From the NCBI GenBank assembly GCA_027487895.1, contig JAIYCS010000132.1, positions 1-48,539 of the forward strand: DNA of 48,539 nucleotides, read 5' to 3'. The notes beneath the pieces are model-generated. The model made no database searches and had not been told where the DNA came from. It saw only the letters and a list, made by a program, of their open reading frames with translations. Made by a program: the position numbers and the translations under genes. The first letter of the stretch is position 1. The number at the start of each line of letters is the position of its first letter. The stretch is from Sediminibacterium sp. GTDB taxonomy: Bacteria > Bacteroidota > Bacteroidia > Chitinophagales > Chitinophagaceae. Shown one piece after another: positions 15,546 through 24,770 of the stretch.

Positions 15546-17657
15546 ATTCAAGCTTCCAATCACATATTAGGTTCACCCATCGAATACCTTAAAGGCGTTG
15601 GTCCTTTGAGGGGGGAATTACTTAAAAAGGAGCTTTCGATTTACACTTTTTCGGATCTATTAGAACATTATCCGAATAGGCATATCGATAAAACCCAGGT
15701 GCACAAGATAGGCTCCATCAGCCCCGCCACCGACTTTGTGCAGGTAGTTGGTATACTTCAGCCACCTGCTTTAATGGGTGATAAAAGAGCTAGGCGCCTA
15801 ATAGCCCAGCTTGTGGATGAAACGGGTACACTGGAGCTTGCATGGTTTCAGGGTGCTAACTGGGTGCAAAAGAACCTGGTACCTGGTCAGAAATACCTGG
15901 TTTTTGGTAAAACAGGCTTTTTTAATGGGAAGCCTCAAATGGTGCATCCCGAAATTGAAATTTTTACCCCGGCCAAAGAAGGGGGCAAAGATTACCTCGA
16001 ACCCGTATACCCGGCCACCGAAAAATTAAAGGCCCGTGGGCTTAATGGAAGGCAGTTGGCAAAACTTACGTACCAGCTTTTTTCCATGATTAAGCCCGCA
16101 GATATACCTGAAAATTTACCTGACCACATACTGTCCGATTATAAGCTCATGAACCGTTATGAAGCTTATTCCAATATTCATTTTCCAGTTTCTGACAAGG
16201 CCTATAAAGCAGCGTTAAGGCGTTTAAAGTTTGAAGAATTATTTGTGGCACAAGTGCGCCTGAATTTAGTGCGTATATCTAGGCATCAATCCAGCAGGGG
16301 CGTCATATTTGAAAAAGTAGGCGACTTATTTAATACGTTTTACAACCAGTATTTGCCCTTCCAATTAACGGGTGCTCAAAAAAGAGTGCTCAAAGAAATT
16401 AGAACCGATACCGCTAGGGGTCGTCAAATGAACCGCCTTTTACAAGGAGACGTGGGAAGTGGTAAAACCATCGTAGCGTTACTTAGTATGCTCCTTGCCG
16501 CAGACAATGGATTTCAGAGTTGCTTAATGGCACCCACCGAAATTTTAGCGCAGCAGCATTACCAAGGACTTAGTGAATTATTAAAAGATATGGGTGTAGA
16601 ACTTGCACTTTTAACAGGTAGTACAAAAACAGCTGCAAGAAAAAAAATCATGCAAGGTTTACAAGATGGTACCCTACATTTTGTAGTTGGCACACACGCT
16701 GTAATTGAAGAAAAAGTTCAGTTTAAAAATTTAGGTTTTGTTGTTGTAGATGAACAGCACCGCTTTGGTGTAGCGCAGCGCGCTAAACTTTGGGAGAAGG
16801 CCGTTGTGCCGCCGCACGTACTTGTGATGACCGCAACGCCAATCCCTAGAACCCTTGCTATGACTGCTTATGGCGATCTTGACTATAGTGTCATGGATGA
16901 ATTACCGCCTGGCAGACAACCCATTACAACTGTGCACCGAAATGAAATGATGCGCGCGTCCGTTATGGATTTTGTAAAAACAGAAATTGAAAAAGGCAGA
17001 CAAGCTTATTTTATTTATCCATTAATTGAAGAGAGCGAAAAACTTAGTTACGAAGATCTCATGCAAGGGTATGAACAAGTAAAAAGTTTTTTCCCTGAGC
17101 CAAATTATAAAATAAGCATGGTGCATGGAAGACAACCTTCCGATCAAAAAGAAACCAACATGGCCCGCTTTGTAAATGGAGATACACAAATCATGGTAGC
17201 CACCACCGTTATTGAGGTAGGGGTGAATGTGCCCAACGCATCCGTGATGGTCATCGAAAGCTCCGAAAAATTTGGTTTATCGCAATTGCATCAGTTACGG
17301 GGGCGTGTGGGAAGGGGTGCCGAAAAAAGTTTTTGCGTTTTATTAACAGGTCAAAAAGTAAGCAACGATGCAAGAGAGCGCATCAAAATCATGTGTGCTA
17401 CCAATGATGGATTCCAAATTGCCGAAAAAGACTTAGAAATAAGGGGTCCTGGCGATATTGAGGGTACTAGACAAAGTGGGGCATTGAACTTTAAGCTCGC
17501 TAATATTGTTAATGACAAAGAGGTGCTGGAAGTGGCTAAAATAGCAGCTGAAAAGCTAGTAGAAGAAGACCATACCCTCAATTTGGCAAAAAATTTACAA
17601 TTGAAAAACTACCTTCAGTCTCAGAAATCAAGATCGGGGTGGGGAAAGATATCGTAA
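15546..17657 (+). CDS. recG: ATP-dependent DNA helicase RecG (probable non-canonical start)
   Basis: RecG is the monomeric superfamily 2 helicase that reverses stalled replication forks and branch-migrates Holliday junctions. The N-terminal wedge domain begins with SPIEYLKGVGP and includes an OB fold. The helicase core has Walker A GDVGSGKT near residue 300, DEQH near 401, MTATPIPRT, and the C-terminal QLRGRVGRG motif VI. The conserved GVGP element is encoded at 15594-15605, upstream of the first in-frame TTG (15606); no in-frame ATG, GTG or TTG covers it downstream of the promoter. ATT at 15546 gives 703 residues and a natural N-terminus; CTG at 15537 is the alternative. Gene identity is certain, the start is not. 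Confidence 0.9.
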   Translation: MQASNHILGSPIEYLKGVGPLRGELLKKELSIYTFSDLLEHYPNRHIDKTQVHKIGSISPATDFVQVVGILQPPALMGDKRARRLIAQLVDETGTLELAWFQGANWVQKNLVPGQKYLVFGKTGFFNGKPQMVHPEIEIFTPAKEGGKDYLEPVYPATEKLKARGLNGRQLAKLTYQLFSMIKPADIPENLPDHILSDYKLMNRYEAYSNIHFPVSDKAYKAALRRLKFEELFVAQVRLNLVRISRHQSSRGVIFEKVGDLFNTFYNQYLPFQLTGAQKRVLKEIRTDTARGRQMNRLLQGDVGSGKTIVALLSMLLAADNGFQSCLMAPTEILAQQHYQGLSELLKDMGVELALLTGSTKTAARKKIMQGLQDGTLHFVVGTHAVIEEKVQFKNLGFVVVDEQHRFGVAQRAKLWEKAVVPPHVLVMTATPIPRTLAMTAYGDLDYSVMDELPPGRQPITTVHRNEMMRASVMDFVKTEIEKGRQAYFIYPLIEESEKLSYEDLMQGYEQVKSFFPEPNYKISMVHGRQPSDQKETNMARFVNGDTQIMVATTVIEVGVNVPNASVMVIESSEKFGLSQLHQLRGRVGRGAEKSFCVLLTGQKVSNDARERIKIMCATNDGFQIAEKDLEIRGPGDIEGTRQSGALNFKLANIVNDKEVLEVAKIAAEKLVEEDHTLNLAKNLQLKNYLQSQKSRSGWGKIS

Positions 17658-17673
17658 CTTATAAATAAAAAGG

Positions 17674-20600
17674 ATGTTGCTGCGCAGATTAGTTGGTCTT
17701 TTATTGTTTTTATTTACCGCTTCTTTTGCAGAGGTGGGCGCGCAGCAGTATCTGGAATTCGTTGAAAATAAAGGCCAGTGGCCAGCAGCTATTAAATACC
17801 AAGCGCAAACCCTTGCGGGTGCATTTGCGCTTCAAAATAATGGGTACCGTGTGCTCGTTCACAATCCTCAAGACCTAGCAGCATTAAACACGCACCCCCG
17901 CGAAAAAAACCACGTATCAACAATACCAGAAAATTTCGATGGTGTACTCCATTCGCATGCATACGAAGTTCGCTTTTTAAATGCCAATCCAAATCCAACA
18001 ATCGTTCCTGAAAAAATACAAACCTCTTACAATAATTATTTTATTGGCAACGACTCTAGTAAGTGGGCAAGTGGTTGTAAAATATATAAAGCAGTTGTCT
18101 ACAAAGAAGTGTATCCTGGTATTGATATTAGGTATTACACAAACGATGCGCAATTAAAGTATGACATTATTGTACATCCTGGTGCCGACGTTTCAAAAAT
18201 TGCTTTATACATTGATGGTGCAGATGGTATTAAATTAAAAAACCGCGCACTAGAAATTAAAACAAGGGTAACCACTGTTTCCGAATTAGCACCCTACTCT
18301 TATCAATTAAAAAATGAGGGGAAAAAAGAAGTGGATTGCAACTATTCTGTAAAAGGAAATATTGTCAAATTTTCTATCGCTGGAGATTATGATAAAACAC
18401 AAACATTGGTGATTGATCCTTCCATTGTGTTTTATGGCTATACCGGTAGTACAGCCGATAACTGGGGTTTTACAGCCACCTACGACCCGCAAGGTAACTT
18501 CTATGCAGGCGGCATTGTATTTGGCAGTTTTGGTACGTTTCCTGTTAGTAATGGGGCGTTTCAAACCACCTTTGCTGGAGGTGTGCCAGAAGGCGATATC
18601 GGAGCGATGGATATCGGGATTATGAAATTTGATCCTAGTGGCGTTAACAGAATGTATGCAACCTTCATTGGAGGAAGAGGAAATGAGCAGCCCCATAGTT
18701 TAGTAGTGGATGCAAATGGAAATTTAATTATTGCAGGAAGAACGTCTTCAGGTAATACCTATCCCGTTAGAGGACTTTCAACCTATGGTCCATTAGGTGG
18801 TTTATTTGATATTGTTATTACAAAATTAAATGGGGCAGGCAGTTCCATTATTGGATCTGTGCGTATGGGTGGCACCGCCGATGATGGTGTAAATATTAGG
18901 CCCAATTATATAAAGCCGCAGGTGTCTGAGTCCACTAGACGAAATTATGGTGATGATGCACGCAGTGAAGTTATTGTGGATGGTGCTGGTAATATTATTT
19001 TGGCTTCCGCAACGCAGTCCGAAGATTTCAGAACAACACCCGGAAGTTTTCAAACAACGCCCGGTAAAAAAACAACCACTCGTTTTCAGGATGGCGTACT
19101 TGTAAAAATGACACCAAATTTGGACGCTGTTATTTTTAGTTCGTTTATTGGTGGTGATAATGATGATGCTGCTTTTGTACTTGCTATTAATCCAATAACT
19201 GGGTTTATTTACGTGGCAGGTGCTACCGCAAGTGCTGATTTGCCCGGAAGCAAGGCAGGTGTTTTATTTGCAACCAATCAGGGAAAAGTGGATGGCTATG
19301 TAACCATTATTAGTCCGGATGGAACAAGACAAATTGTAACCAGTTATTTTGGAACCTCAGGAGAAGATATAATTTACGGAATTCAATTTGATAAATTTGG
19401 TTTCCCGTATATTATGGGTACAACAACTGTAGCTTGGCCAGTTATCAATTCTCCATTTAATAGTGGTGGTAACCAAGCATCCGGAAAACAATTTATTTCT
19501 AAACTACAACCCGATTTAACACAGTTCATTTACTCTGCTAATTTTGGTACAGCTACCGGTAGTTTACCTAATATTTCTCCAACCGCTTTCTTGGTGGATC
19601 GTTGTGAAAATGTATACGTGTCTGGTTGGGGTGGAACATTAGCACCTGGATTTCCATCTGCAGGTACCAGAGGGCTCGCAACATTTGGAACTGGGCAATT
19701 GAGTACTACAACAGATGGTGAAGATCTCTACTTTTTTGTACTTGAAAAAAGCGCTAAAAATATTTTATACGCCACTTTTTTTGGTTCTATATCAGGTGCC
19801 AATGGGCCACTTGGTGATCACGTAGATGGCGGAACAAGTAGGTTTGATAAAAATGGAACCATCTATCAATCGGTGTGTTCCTGTCTTGGCTCTAACCCGG
19901 CTCCAGGAACCGCTTTAAGAGGCTCTGCGGGTGTTTGGTCTCCTAATAATTTATCTGCAGATCCTAGCTCTGCTAAATGTAATTTATTGGCTATAAAACT
20001 CGCGTTTAATTTGGCGGGTGTTGGCGCAGGTTTAAAAGCATCCATTAAAGGAACCGTTAGAGACACTTCTGGTTGTGTTCCTATGACCGTAGATTTTACC
20101 GATACTTTAGCGCAAGGAAAATCTTATGTATGGAATTTTGGAGATGGCTCTCCTTCCGTAACATCTACTACAGCAAAAATTGCGCATAATTTTACCAAAG
20201 TTGGCATGTTTAGAGTTTCATTGGTGGCCATCGATTCAAGTACCTGTAACGTAGCAGATACCACCTACATAAATATGAATGTGCGAAATGATAATGCTGC
20301 CTTGTCATTTGATTTTGCTAAAGTGCCACCTTGTGATCAATTGGTTTTTGAATTTAATAACACAAGTACAGGTCCTTCTTCTAAACCTTTTTCCAATAAA
20401 AGTTTTACTTGGGATTTTGGAGATGGAACAAAACTAGCTGCCGGAACAGGTATTATCAGACATACATATTCTGTGGGTGGGGCTTACAATGTAAAGCTTA
20501 CATTAAATGATACCAATTATTGTAACAGTCCAGACAGCTTAATAAAACAAATAAGTTTAGCACCTAACGTCATTGCTAATTTTACTTTACCACCAGCTGC

Positions 20601-21336
20601 ATGTGCGCCGTTTAATGCTAGTTTTAGAAATACATCTACTGCAGGACAACAGTTTTTCTGGAACTTTGGCGACGGTGGAACTTCTACACAAACCAATCCT
20701 ACACACACTTTTACTAGGCCTGGCACCTATGCTGTTCAGTTAATTGCGGTGGATGCAAATACGTGTAATAAACGAGATACTATTATTAAAAATCTTGTAG
20801 TTGTTAACAAACCCACAGCTGCATTTACGTATTCTCCAAATCCTTCAAGACCCAATACGCCGGTACAATTTACAAACACATCTATAGGTGCTGTAACGTA
20901 TAAATGGATTTTTGGTGATGGTAATTCGTTTGCAACTTCAAAAAGAGATACAATCATTTCTTATCAGTATCAAAAAACGGGCAGTTACAATGCTTGTTTA
21001 GTTGCTACAAATGCAACGGGATGTTCCGATACAACCTGTATTCAAATTGATGCTACTGTAGAAGTAGGATATAGTGTTCCATCGGCATTTTCACCAAATG
21101 GTGATGGGGTCAATGACCGCGTATTTATTAGAGGCTTTGGAATTTCAAAAGTAAGTTTCCAAATATTTAATAGATGGGGTGAACTTGTTTTTGCATCCTC
21201 AGATATAAATACCGGTTGGGATGGATATTTTAAAGGAAAATTACAGGCGCAAGATGTGTATCATTATAGTGCAGTAGTTGAATTTTATACTGGAGAAAAA
21301 TTAGCTAAAAAAGGAGATATTACACTACTCAGATAG
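17674..21336 (+). CDS. Giant T9SS type B surface protein: DUF7948, beta-propeller, four PKD domains
   Basis: A 1220-residue secreted protein. After a signal peptide (1 to about 23) comes a DUF7948 domain (about 26-250, opening YLEFVENKGQWP). An SBBP-type beta-propeller region follows (about 250-790) with repeated YATFIGG/FSSFIGG and D-x-x-GN-x-x-x-AG blades. Four PKD domains show W-x-FGDG near residues 819, 911, 995 and 1076. The C-terminus is a T9SS type B (gliding-motility-associated) sorting domain from about 1135, starting VPSAFSPNGDGVND and including FNRWGELVF. It should be exported by the type IX system and anchored or displayed on the surface, perhaps for adhesion; that is inference. 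It lies 16 bases after recG and three before a PorP/SprF gene. Confidence 0.9.
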   Translation: MLLRRLVGLLLFLFTASFAEVGAQQYLEFVENKGQWPAAIKYQAQTLAGAFALQNNGYRVLVHNPQDLAALNTHPREKNHVSTIPENFDGVLHSHAYEVRFLNANPNPTIVPEKIQTSYNNYFIGNDSSKWASGCKIYKAVVYKEVYPGIDIRYYTNDAQLKYDIIVHPGADVSKIALYIDGADGIKLKNRALEIKTRVTTVSELAPYSYQLKNEGKKEVDCNYSVKGNIVKFSIAGDYDKTQTLVIDPSIVFYGYTGSTADNWGFTATYDPQGNFYAGGIVFGSFGTFPVSNGAFQTTFAGGVPEGDIGAMDIGIMKFDPSGVNRMYATFIGGRGNEQPHSLVVDANGNLIIAGRTSSGNTYPVRGLSTYGPLGGLFDIVITKLNGAGSSIIGSVRMGGTADDGVNIRPNYIKPQVSESTRRNYGDDARSEVIVDGAGNIILASATQSEDFRTTPGSFQTTPGKKTTTRFQDGVLVKMTPNLDAVIFSSFIGGDNDDAAFVLAINPITGFIYVAGATASADLPGSKAGVLFATNQGKVDGYVTIISPDGTRQIVTSYFGTSGEDIIYGIQFDKFGFPYIMGTTTVAWPVINSPFNSGGNQASGKQFISKLQPDLTQFIYSANFGTATGSLPNISPTAFLVDRCENVYVSGWGGTLAPGFPSAGTRGLATFGTGQLSTTTDGEDLYFFVLEKSAKNILYATFFGSISGANGPLGDHVDGGTSRFDKNGTIYQSVCSCLGSNPAPGTALRGSAGVWSPNNLSADPSSAKCNLLAIKLAFNLAGVGAGLKASIKGTVRDTSGCVPMTVDFTDTLAQGKSYVWNFGDGSPSVTSTTAKIAHNFTKVGMFRVSLVAIDSSTCNVADTTYINMNVRNDNAALSFDFAKVPPCDQLVFEFNNTSTGPSSKPFSNKSFTWDFGDGTKLAAGTGIIRHTYSVGGAYNVKLTLNDTNYCNSPDSLIKQISLAPNVIANFTLPPAACAPFNASFRNTSTAGQQFFWNFGDGGTSTQTNPTHTFTRPGTYAVQLIAVDANTCNKRDTIIKNLVVVNKPTAAFTYSPNPSRPNTPVQFTNTSIGAVTYKWIFGDGNSFATSKRDTIISYQYQKTGSYNACLVATNATGCSDTTCIQIDATVEVGYSVPSAFSPNGDGVNDRVFIRGFGISKVSFQIFNRWGELVFASSDINTGWDGYFKGKLQAQDVYHYSAVVEFYTGEKLAKKGDITLLR

Positions 21337-21339
21337 CCT

Positions 21340-22362
21340 ATGAAATCTAAAATGCAGTACATATTATTTCTTGTTTTGTTTGTAGGCTCGCTGTCTTCAA
21401 ACGCACAAGACTTGCATTTTAGTCAGTACTTTAATGCGCCTATTTTGGTAAACCCAGCTAACACAGGGTTTAATCCCGATAATGACTATAGGATTGGCGC
21501 AAACTACCGTAACCAGTGGGGTGCAGTGGGTACGCCATTTAAAACCATGTCTGTGTGGGGCGATGCGCAAATTTTTACCGGAAAATTCGAAAATGGATGG
21601 ATGGGAGTGGGTGGTGCTTTATATCGAGACGCAGCTGGGTCTGGAAATTTACTAAATACAAGTGCCTATGCTTCTGTGGCCTACCATCAAATGCTTGGCT
21701 ATAGTAGTTTATTAAGTATTGGGTTTACGGGTGGTTTTATAAGTAAGCGCATTGATATTGCTAAACTATCTTTTGATAATCAGTGGAATGGTCAATTTTT
21801 TGATGCTACTATTCCATCCAACGAGCCTTTTGCATTTAGTCAAACATCTTACGCCGATTTACAAGCCGGTATTAATTATGCCTATTTTGCTTCCGATAAA
21901 TTTTACATAAATGCAGGACTTAGCGCACAACATATTAATAGGCCTCGAGAAAGTTTTTTTGATCCACTTGTTTCTGATGCAAGTATTGATATGCGTTACA
22001 CGGCATTTTTAAATGCAAGTTTAAAAATTGGAGAAGAATGGATTGTTAATCCAAATGTGTACATGAGTAAAATGAATACAGCCTCTGAACTAGTGCTTGG
22101 TGTAAATGCCAATCGTGATTTAAGTGGTGATGGATCTAGACAAATGATTTTGGGCCTTTACATGCGAAATGGCGATGCTATTATTCCTGTTTTTGGTTTT
22201 CAATTAAACGATACCCGCTTTACTTTTAATTACGATGCAACGGTTTCAACCCTAAAAGCAGCCAATAATACAAGAGGTGCTTATGAGTTGTCGATTATCA
22301 AAACCGGGGTAGTTTCTTCGGCACTAGCAAGGGGTGTAAGATGTCCTTCGGTGAAATTCTAA
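21340..22362 (+). CDS. PorP/SprF family T9SS outer-membrane protein
   Basis: A 340-residue outer-membrane beta-barrel protein with signal peptide (cut near residue 22, LSSNAQ) and the family's signature mature start QDLHFSQYFNAPILVNPANTGF. The rest is a series of amphipathic strands (YRNQWGAVGTPFKTMSVWGDA, GWMGVGGALYRD, KFYINAGLSAQHINRPRESFF) and ends near a Cys-Pro (RCPSVKF), a variation on the family's usual CPRF-like end. SprF-like proteins serve the export or surface attachment of the type B cargo encoded next to them. The start lies three bases after the cargo gene's stop, so the two are surely co-expressed. Confidence 0.92.
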   Translation: MKSKMQYILFLVLFVGSLSSNAQDLHFSQYFNAPILVNPANTGFNPDNDYRIGANYRNQWGAVGTPFKTMSVWGDAQIFTGKFENGWMGVGGALYRDAAGSGNLLNTSAYASVAYHQMLGYSSLLSIGFTGGFISKRIDIAKLSFDNQWNGQFFDATIPSNEPFAFSQTSYADLQAGINYAYFASDKFYINAGLSAQHINRPRESFFDPLVSDASIDMRYTAFLNASLKIGEEWIVNPNVYMSKMNTASELVLGVNANRDLSGDGSRQMILGLYMRNGDAIIPVFGFQLNDTRFTFNYDATVSTLKAANNTRGAYELSIIKTGVVSSALARGVRCPSVKF

Positions 22363-22412
22363 TTCTTTTCTTATTTTTAGTGCATTATTGACAAGCGCTC
22401 ATAATTTCATCT

Positions 22413-23723
22413 ATGAAATATTTACCCCTTAACAAGCAAATTTTTATTGATAACCGTAAGCGGTTTATAAAAGAAATGAAGCCTAACAGCATTGCTATTT
22501 TTGTAAGCAATGATGAGTGGCCTTCTAATGGTGATGCCCTTCATGCATTTAAACAAAACACCGATTTATACTGGTTGTCTGGAATTGAGCAGGAAGATTC
22601 AATGGTTATATTGTTTCCAAATTGCCCCGATCCAAAATACCGTGAAGTGCTAGTACTTGTAAGGCCTAACGAGTTAAAAGAAAAGTGGGATGGTAAAAGA
22701 TTGCGTGTTGCTGATGCGACCGCCATATCTGGCATCCAAACCATTGTATGGTTAGACAGTATTGATGCGATGCTTCAAACATGGATTCATTTAGCCGACA
22801 CGATATATTTAGATACCAACGAAAATGATAGAAAATCTACAGCTATTGCAAGTAGAGATTACAGGTTTGTTGCAGAAATGAAAGCCAACTATCCGCTTCA
22901 TGGATATGAGCGTGCAGCAAAAATCATGCACAAATTAAGAGCCATTAAATCAAAAGAAGAAGTGGCTGTTATTGGTAAGGCCATTGATATTACAGATCAT
23001 ACTTTTAGACATTTGCTAGGCTTTATCAAGCCAGGAGTTACCGAATATGAAATTGAGGCAGAAATTTACCATCAATTTTTAAGGATGCGCGCAACAGGTC
23101 CGGCTTACCATAGCATTATTGCAAGTGGTGACAGGGCAAGAACACTTCATTATGTTTCCAACAACCAGGTATGTGAAGCAGGAGAGATGCTTCTCATGGA
23201 TTTTGGCGCCGAGTATGGCGGTTATTGTGCCGATTTGACAAGAACAGTACCAGTGAGTGGTGTGTTTACCAAACGTCAAAAAGAAGTGTACAATGCATGT
23301 TTACATTTACACAACTATGCAAAATCAATTTTAAAGCCAGGCATATCAGTTGTCCAGTACACCGATAAAGTTGGGGTAGAAGCGACCAAGCAATTTGAAA
23401 AAATTGGACTTATAACAAAAGCGGCCATTAAAAATCAAGACCCAGAAAATCCTGCGTACCGCAAATATTTATACCATGGTATTTCGCATCATTTAGGACT
23501 TGATGTGCACGACCTTGGTACAAGAACCGCGCCCATACAGGCTGGTATGGTATTTACCATTGAGCCAGGTATTTACATCGAAGAAGAAAAAATGGGTATT
23601 CGGATCGAAAATAATTTTTGGATTACCAAAACGGGTAATATCGATCTCATGAAAAATATTCCTATCACTGTTGAAGAAATAGAGTCTTACATGAAAAAGT
23701 CTTCTGTAAAAAGAAAGAAATAA
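22413..23723 (+). CDS. pepP: Xaa-Pro aminopeptidase (aminopeptidase P, M24B)
   Basis: Cytoplasmic metallopeptidase removing N-terminal residues before proline. The 436-residue chain has the N-terminal AMP_N domain (NSIAIFVSNDEWPSNGDALHAFKQNTDLYWLSG) and the pita-bread catalytic domain. Metal ligands are visible in MDFGAEYGGYCADLTRTVP (two Asp), in HGISHHLGLDVHD (His), IEPGIYIE (Glu) and GIRIENNFW (Glu). The C-terminus is lysine-rich. It is followed five bases later by pssA on the same strand. The upstream 50-base gap contains a TAATTTCA -7-like stretch close to the ATG. Confidence 0.93.
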   Translation: MKYLPLNKQIFIDNRKRFIKEMKPNSIAIFVSNDEWPSNGDALHAFKQNTDLYWLSGIEQEDSMVILFPNCPDPKYREVLVLVRPNELKEKWDGKRLRVADATAISGIQTIVWLDSIDAMLQTWIHLADTIYLDTNENDRKSTAIASRDYRFVAEMKANYPLHGYERAAKIMHKLRAIKSKEEVAVIGKAIDITDHTFRHLLGFIKPGVTEYEIEAEIYHQFLRMRATGPAYHSIIASGDRARTLHYVSNNQVCEAGEMLLMDFGAEYGGYCADLTRTVPVSGVFTKRQKEVYNACLHLHNYAKSILKPGISVVQYTDKVGVEATKQFEKIGLITKAAIKNQDPENPAYRKYLYHGISHHLGLDVHDLGTRTAPIQAGMVFTIEPGIYIEEEKMGIRIENNFWITKTGNIDLMKNIPITVEEIESYMKKSSVKRKK

Positions 23724-23728
23724 ATAGC

Positions 23729-24505
23729 ATGATAAAAAAGCAAATTCCTAATTTATTTACACTGCTCAATCTTTTTTTTGGGTGCGTTGCCATTGTGTAT
23801 ATCACAATGCCAGGCATCATGATTACAGTAGGCGCTGATGGCGAAAATTTAATTGAAATTCCACAGCAAATTTATCGGGCTAGTTTATGTATAGCACTCG
23901 CAGCCGTTGTGGATTATTTTGATGGTTTTTTAGCGCGACTTTTGGATAGTTCATCTGAAATGGGTAAGCAATTAGATTCGCTTGCTGACCTCGTAAGTTT
24001 TGGTGTTGCGCCATCACTTATTGCTTTTCAGTTTTTAAGACTTTCTCTTGCGCAAGATATTGATGGATTGTCTGCTTCTTGGCTACAACTCCTGCCTGTT
24101 TTTATTTTACCTTGTGCTGCCGCCTACCGTTTGGCCAGGTTTAATATTTCGGCGCCTTCGACATCTGGCTTTTCTGGTGTTCCTGTGCCTGCAATAGGCC
24201 TGTTATTTGCCTCTTTTCCTATGATTTATTGGTATGCCCCTCTAGAGCAAGCTAACGTTACAGGACTTTTACTTAATAAGTGGTTTTGGTATGTTTCAGT
24301 GCTAGGAGCTAGTTATTTAATGGTTTCCACGCTACCTATGATGGCATTTAAATTTAATCAGGTCTCCTTTAAAAAGCTATTGCCGCTCCTTATTTTAGCG
24401 TCAGTTGGCCTAGTTTCTGCCATTTGTTTTGGTTGGATTGCAGTTCCCATTGTGTTTATTGCGTATGTAGTTCTATCTTTGTCCCTCAAATATTGGTACC
24501 TATGA
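23729..24505 (+). CDS. pssA: CDP-diacylglycerol--serine O-phosphatidyltransferase
   Basis: Integral membrane enzyme making phosphatidylserine, the precursor of phosphatidylethanolamine. The CDP-alcohol phosphotransferase signature D-x2-DG-x2-AR-x8-G-x3-D-x3-D is complete in DYFDGFLARLLD followed by SSEMGKQLDSLAD. IPNLFTLLNLFFGCVAIVY is the typical first membrane segment, with about six further hydrophobic helices. The 258-residue length is normal. Its TGA stop overlaps the purS ATG (ATGA at 24502-24505). Confidence 0.93.
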   Translation: MIKKQIPNLFTLLNLFFGCVAIVYITMPGIMITVGADGENLIEIPQQIYRASLCIALAAVVDYFDGFLARLLDSSSEMGKQLDSLADLVSFGVAPSLIAFQFLRLSLAQDIDGLSASWLQLLPVFILPCAAAYRLARFNISAPSTSGFSGVPVPAIGLLFASFPMIYWYAPLEQANVTGLLLNKWFWYVSVLGASYLMVSTLPMMAFKFNQVSFKKLLPLLILASVGLVSAICFGWIAVPIVFIAYVVLSLSLKYWYL

Positions 24506-24750
24506 TTTTCAATGTTCAGATTAAGGTAATGCCCTTAAAAGATTTATTAGACCCTCAGGGTAAGGCCGTTTTAAGTGGACTGCATAACCTCGAATTAACA
24601 GGGGTGCAAGATGTACGAGTTGGAAAAAATATAAGCTTACAAATCGAAGCAGATAGTAAAGAGGCGGCTACTGTTATTGCAGAAAATGCAAGTAAAAAAT
24701 TACTAGCAAATGCAGTGATGGAATATTTCGAAATAGAATTCTTAGCTTAA
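24502..24750 (+). CDS. purS: Phosphoribosylformylglycinamidine synthase subunit PurS
   Basis: PurS is the small subunit that bridges PurL and PurQ in the fourth step of purine synthesis. The 82-residue protein starts MIFNVQIKVMPLKDLLDPQG and contains LDPQGKAVLSGLHNL and VQDVRVGKNISLQIEA, then a C-terminal LLANAVMEYFEIEFLA segment that matches the family's LLANPVIEDYE wording. The ATG overlaps the pssA stop. A longer in-frame reading from 24424 inside pssA has no family match before this methionine and is rejected. No purL or purQ lies in the window. Confidence 0.9.
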   Translation: MIFNVQIKVMPLKDLLDPQGKAVLSGLHNLELTGVQDVRVGKNISLQIEADSKEAATVIAENASKKLLANAVMEYFEIEFLA

Positions 24751-24770
24751 TTCTTAATAATCCAAAAGCC

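Noticed and set aside
24424-24501. Upstream in-frame extension of purS inside pssA
   Set aside because: The extra residues are an out-of-frame reading of pssA with no family similarity; the ATG at 24502 fits PurS exactly.
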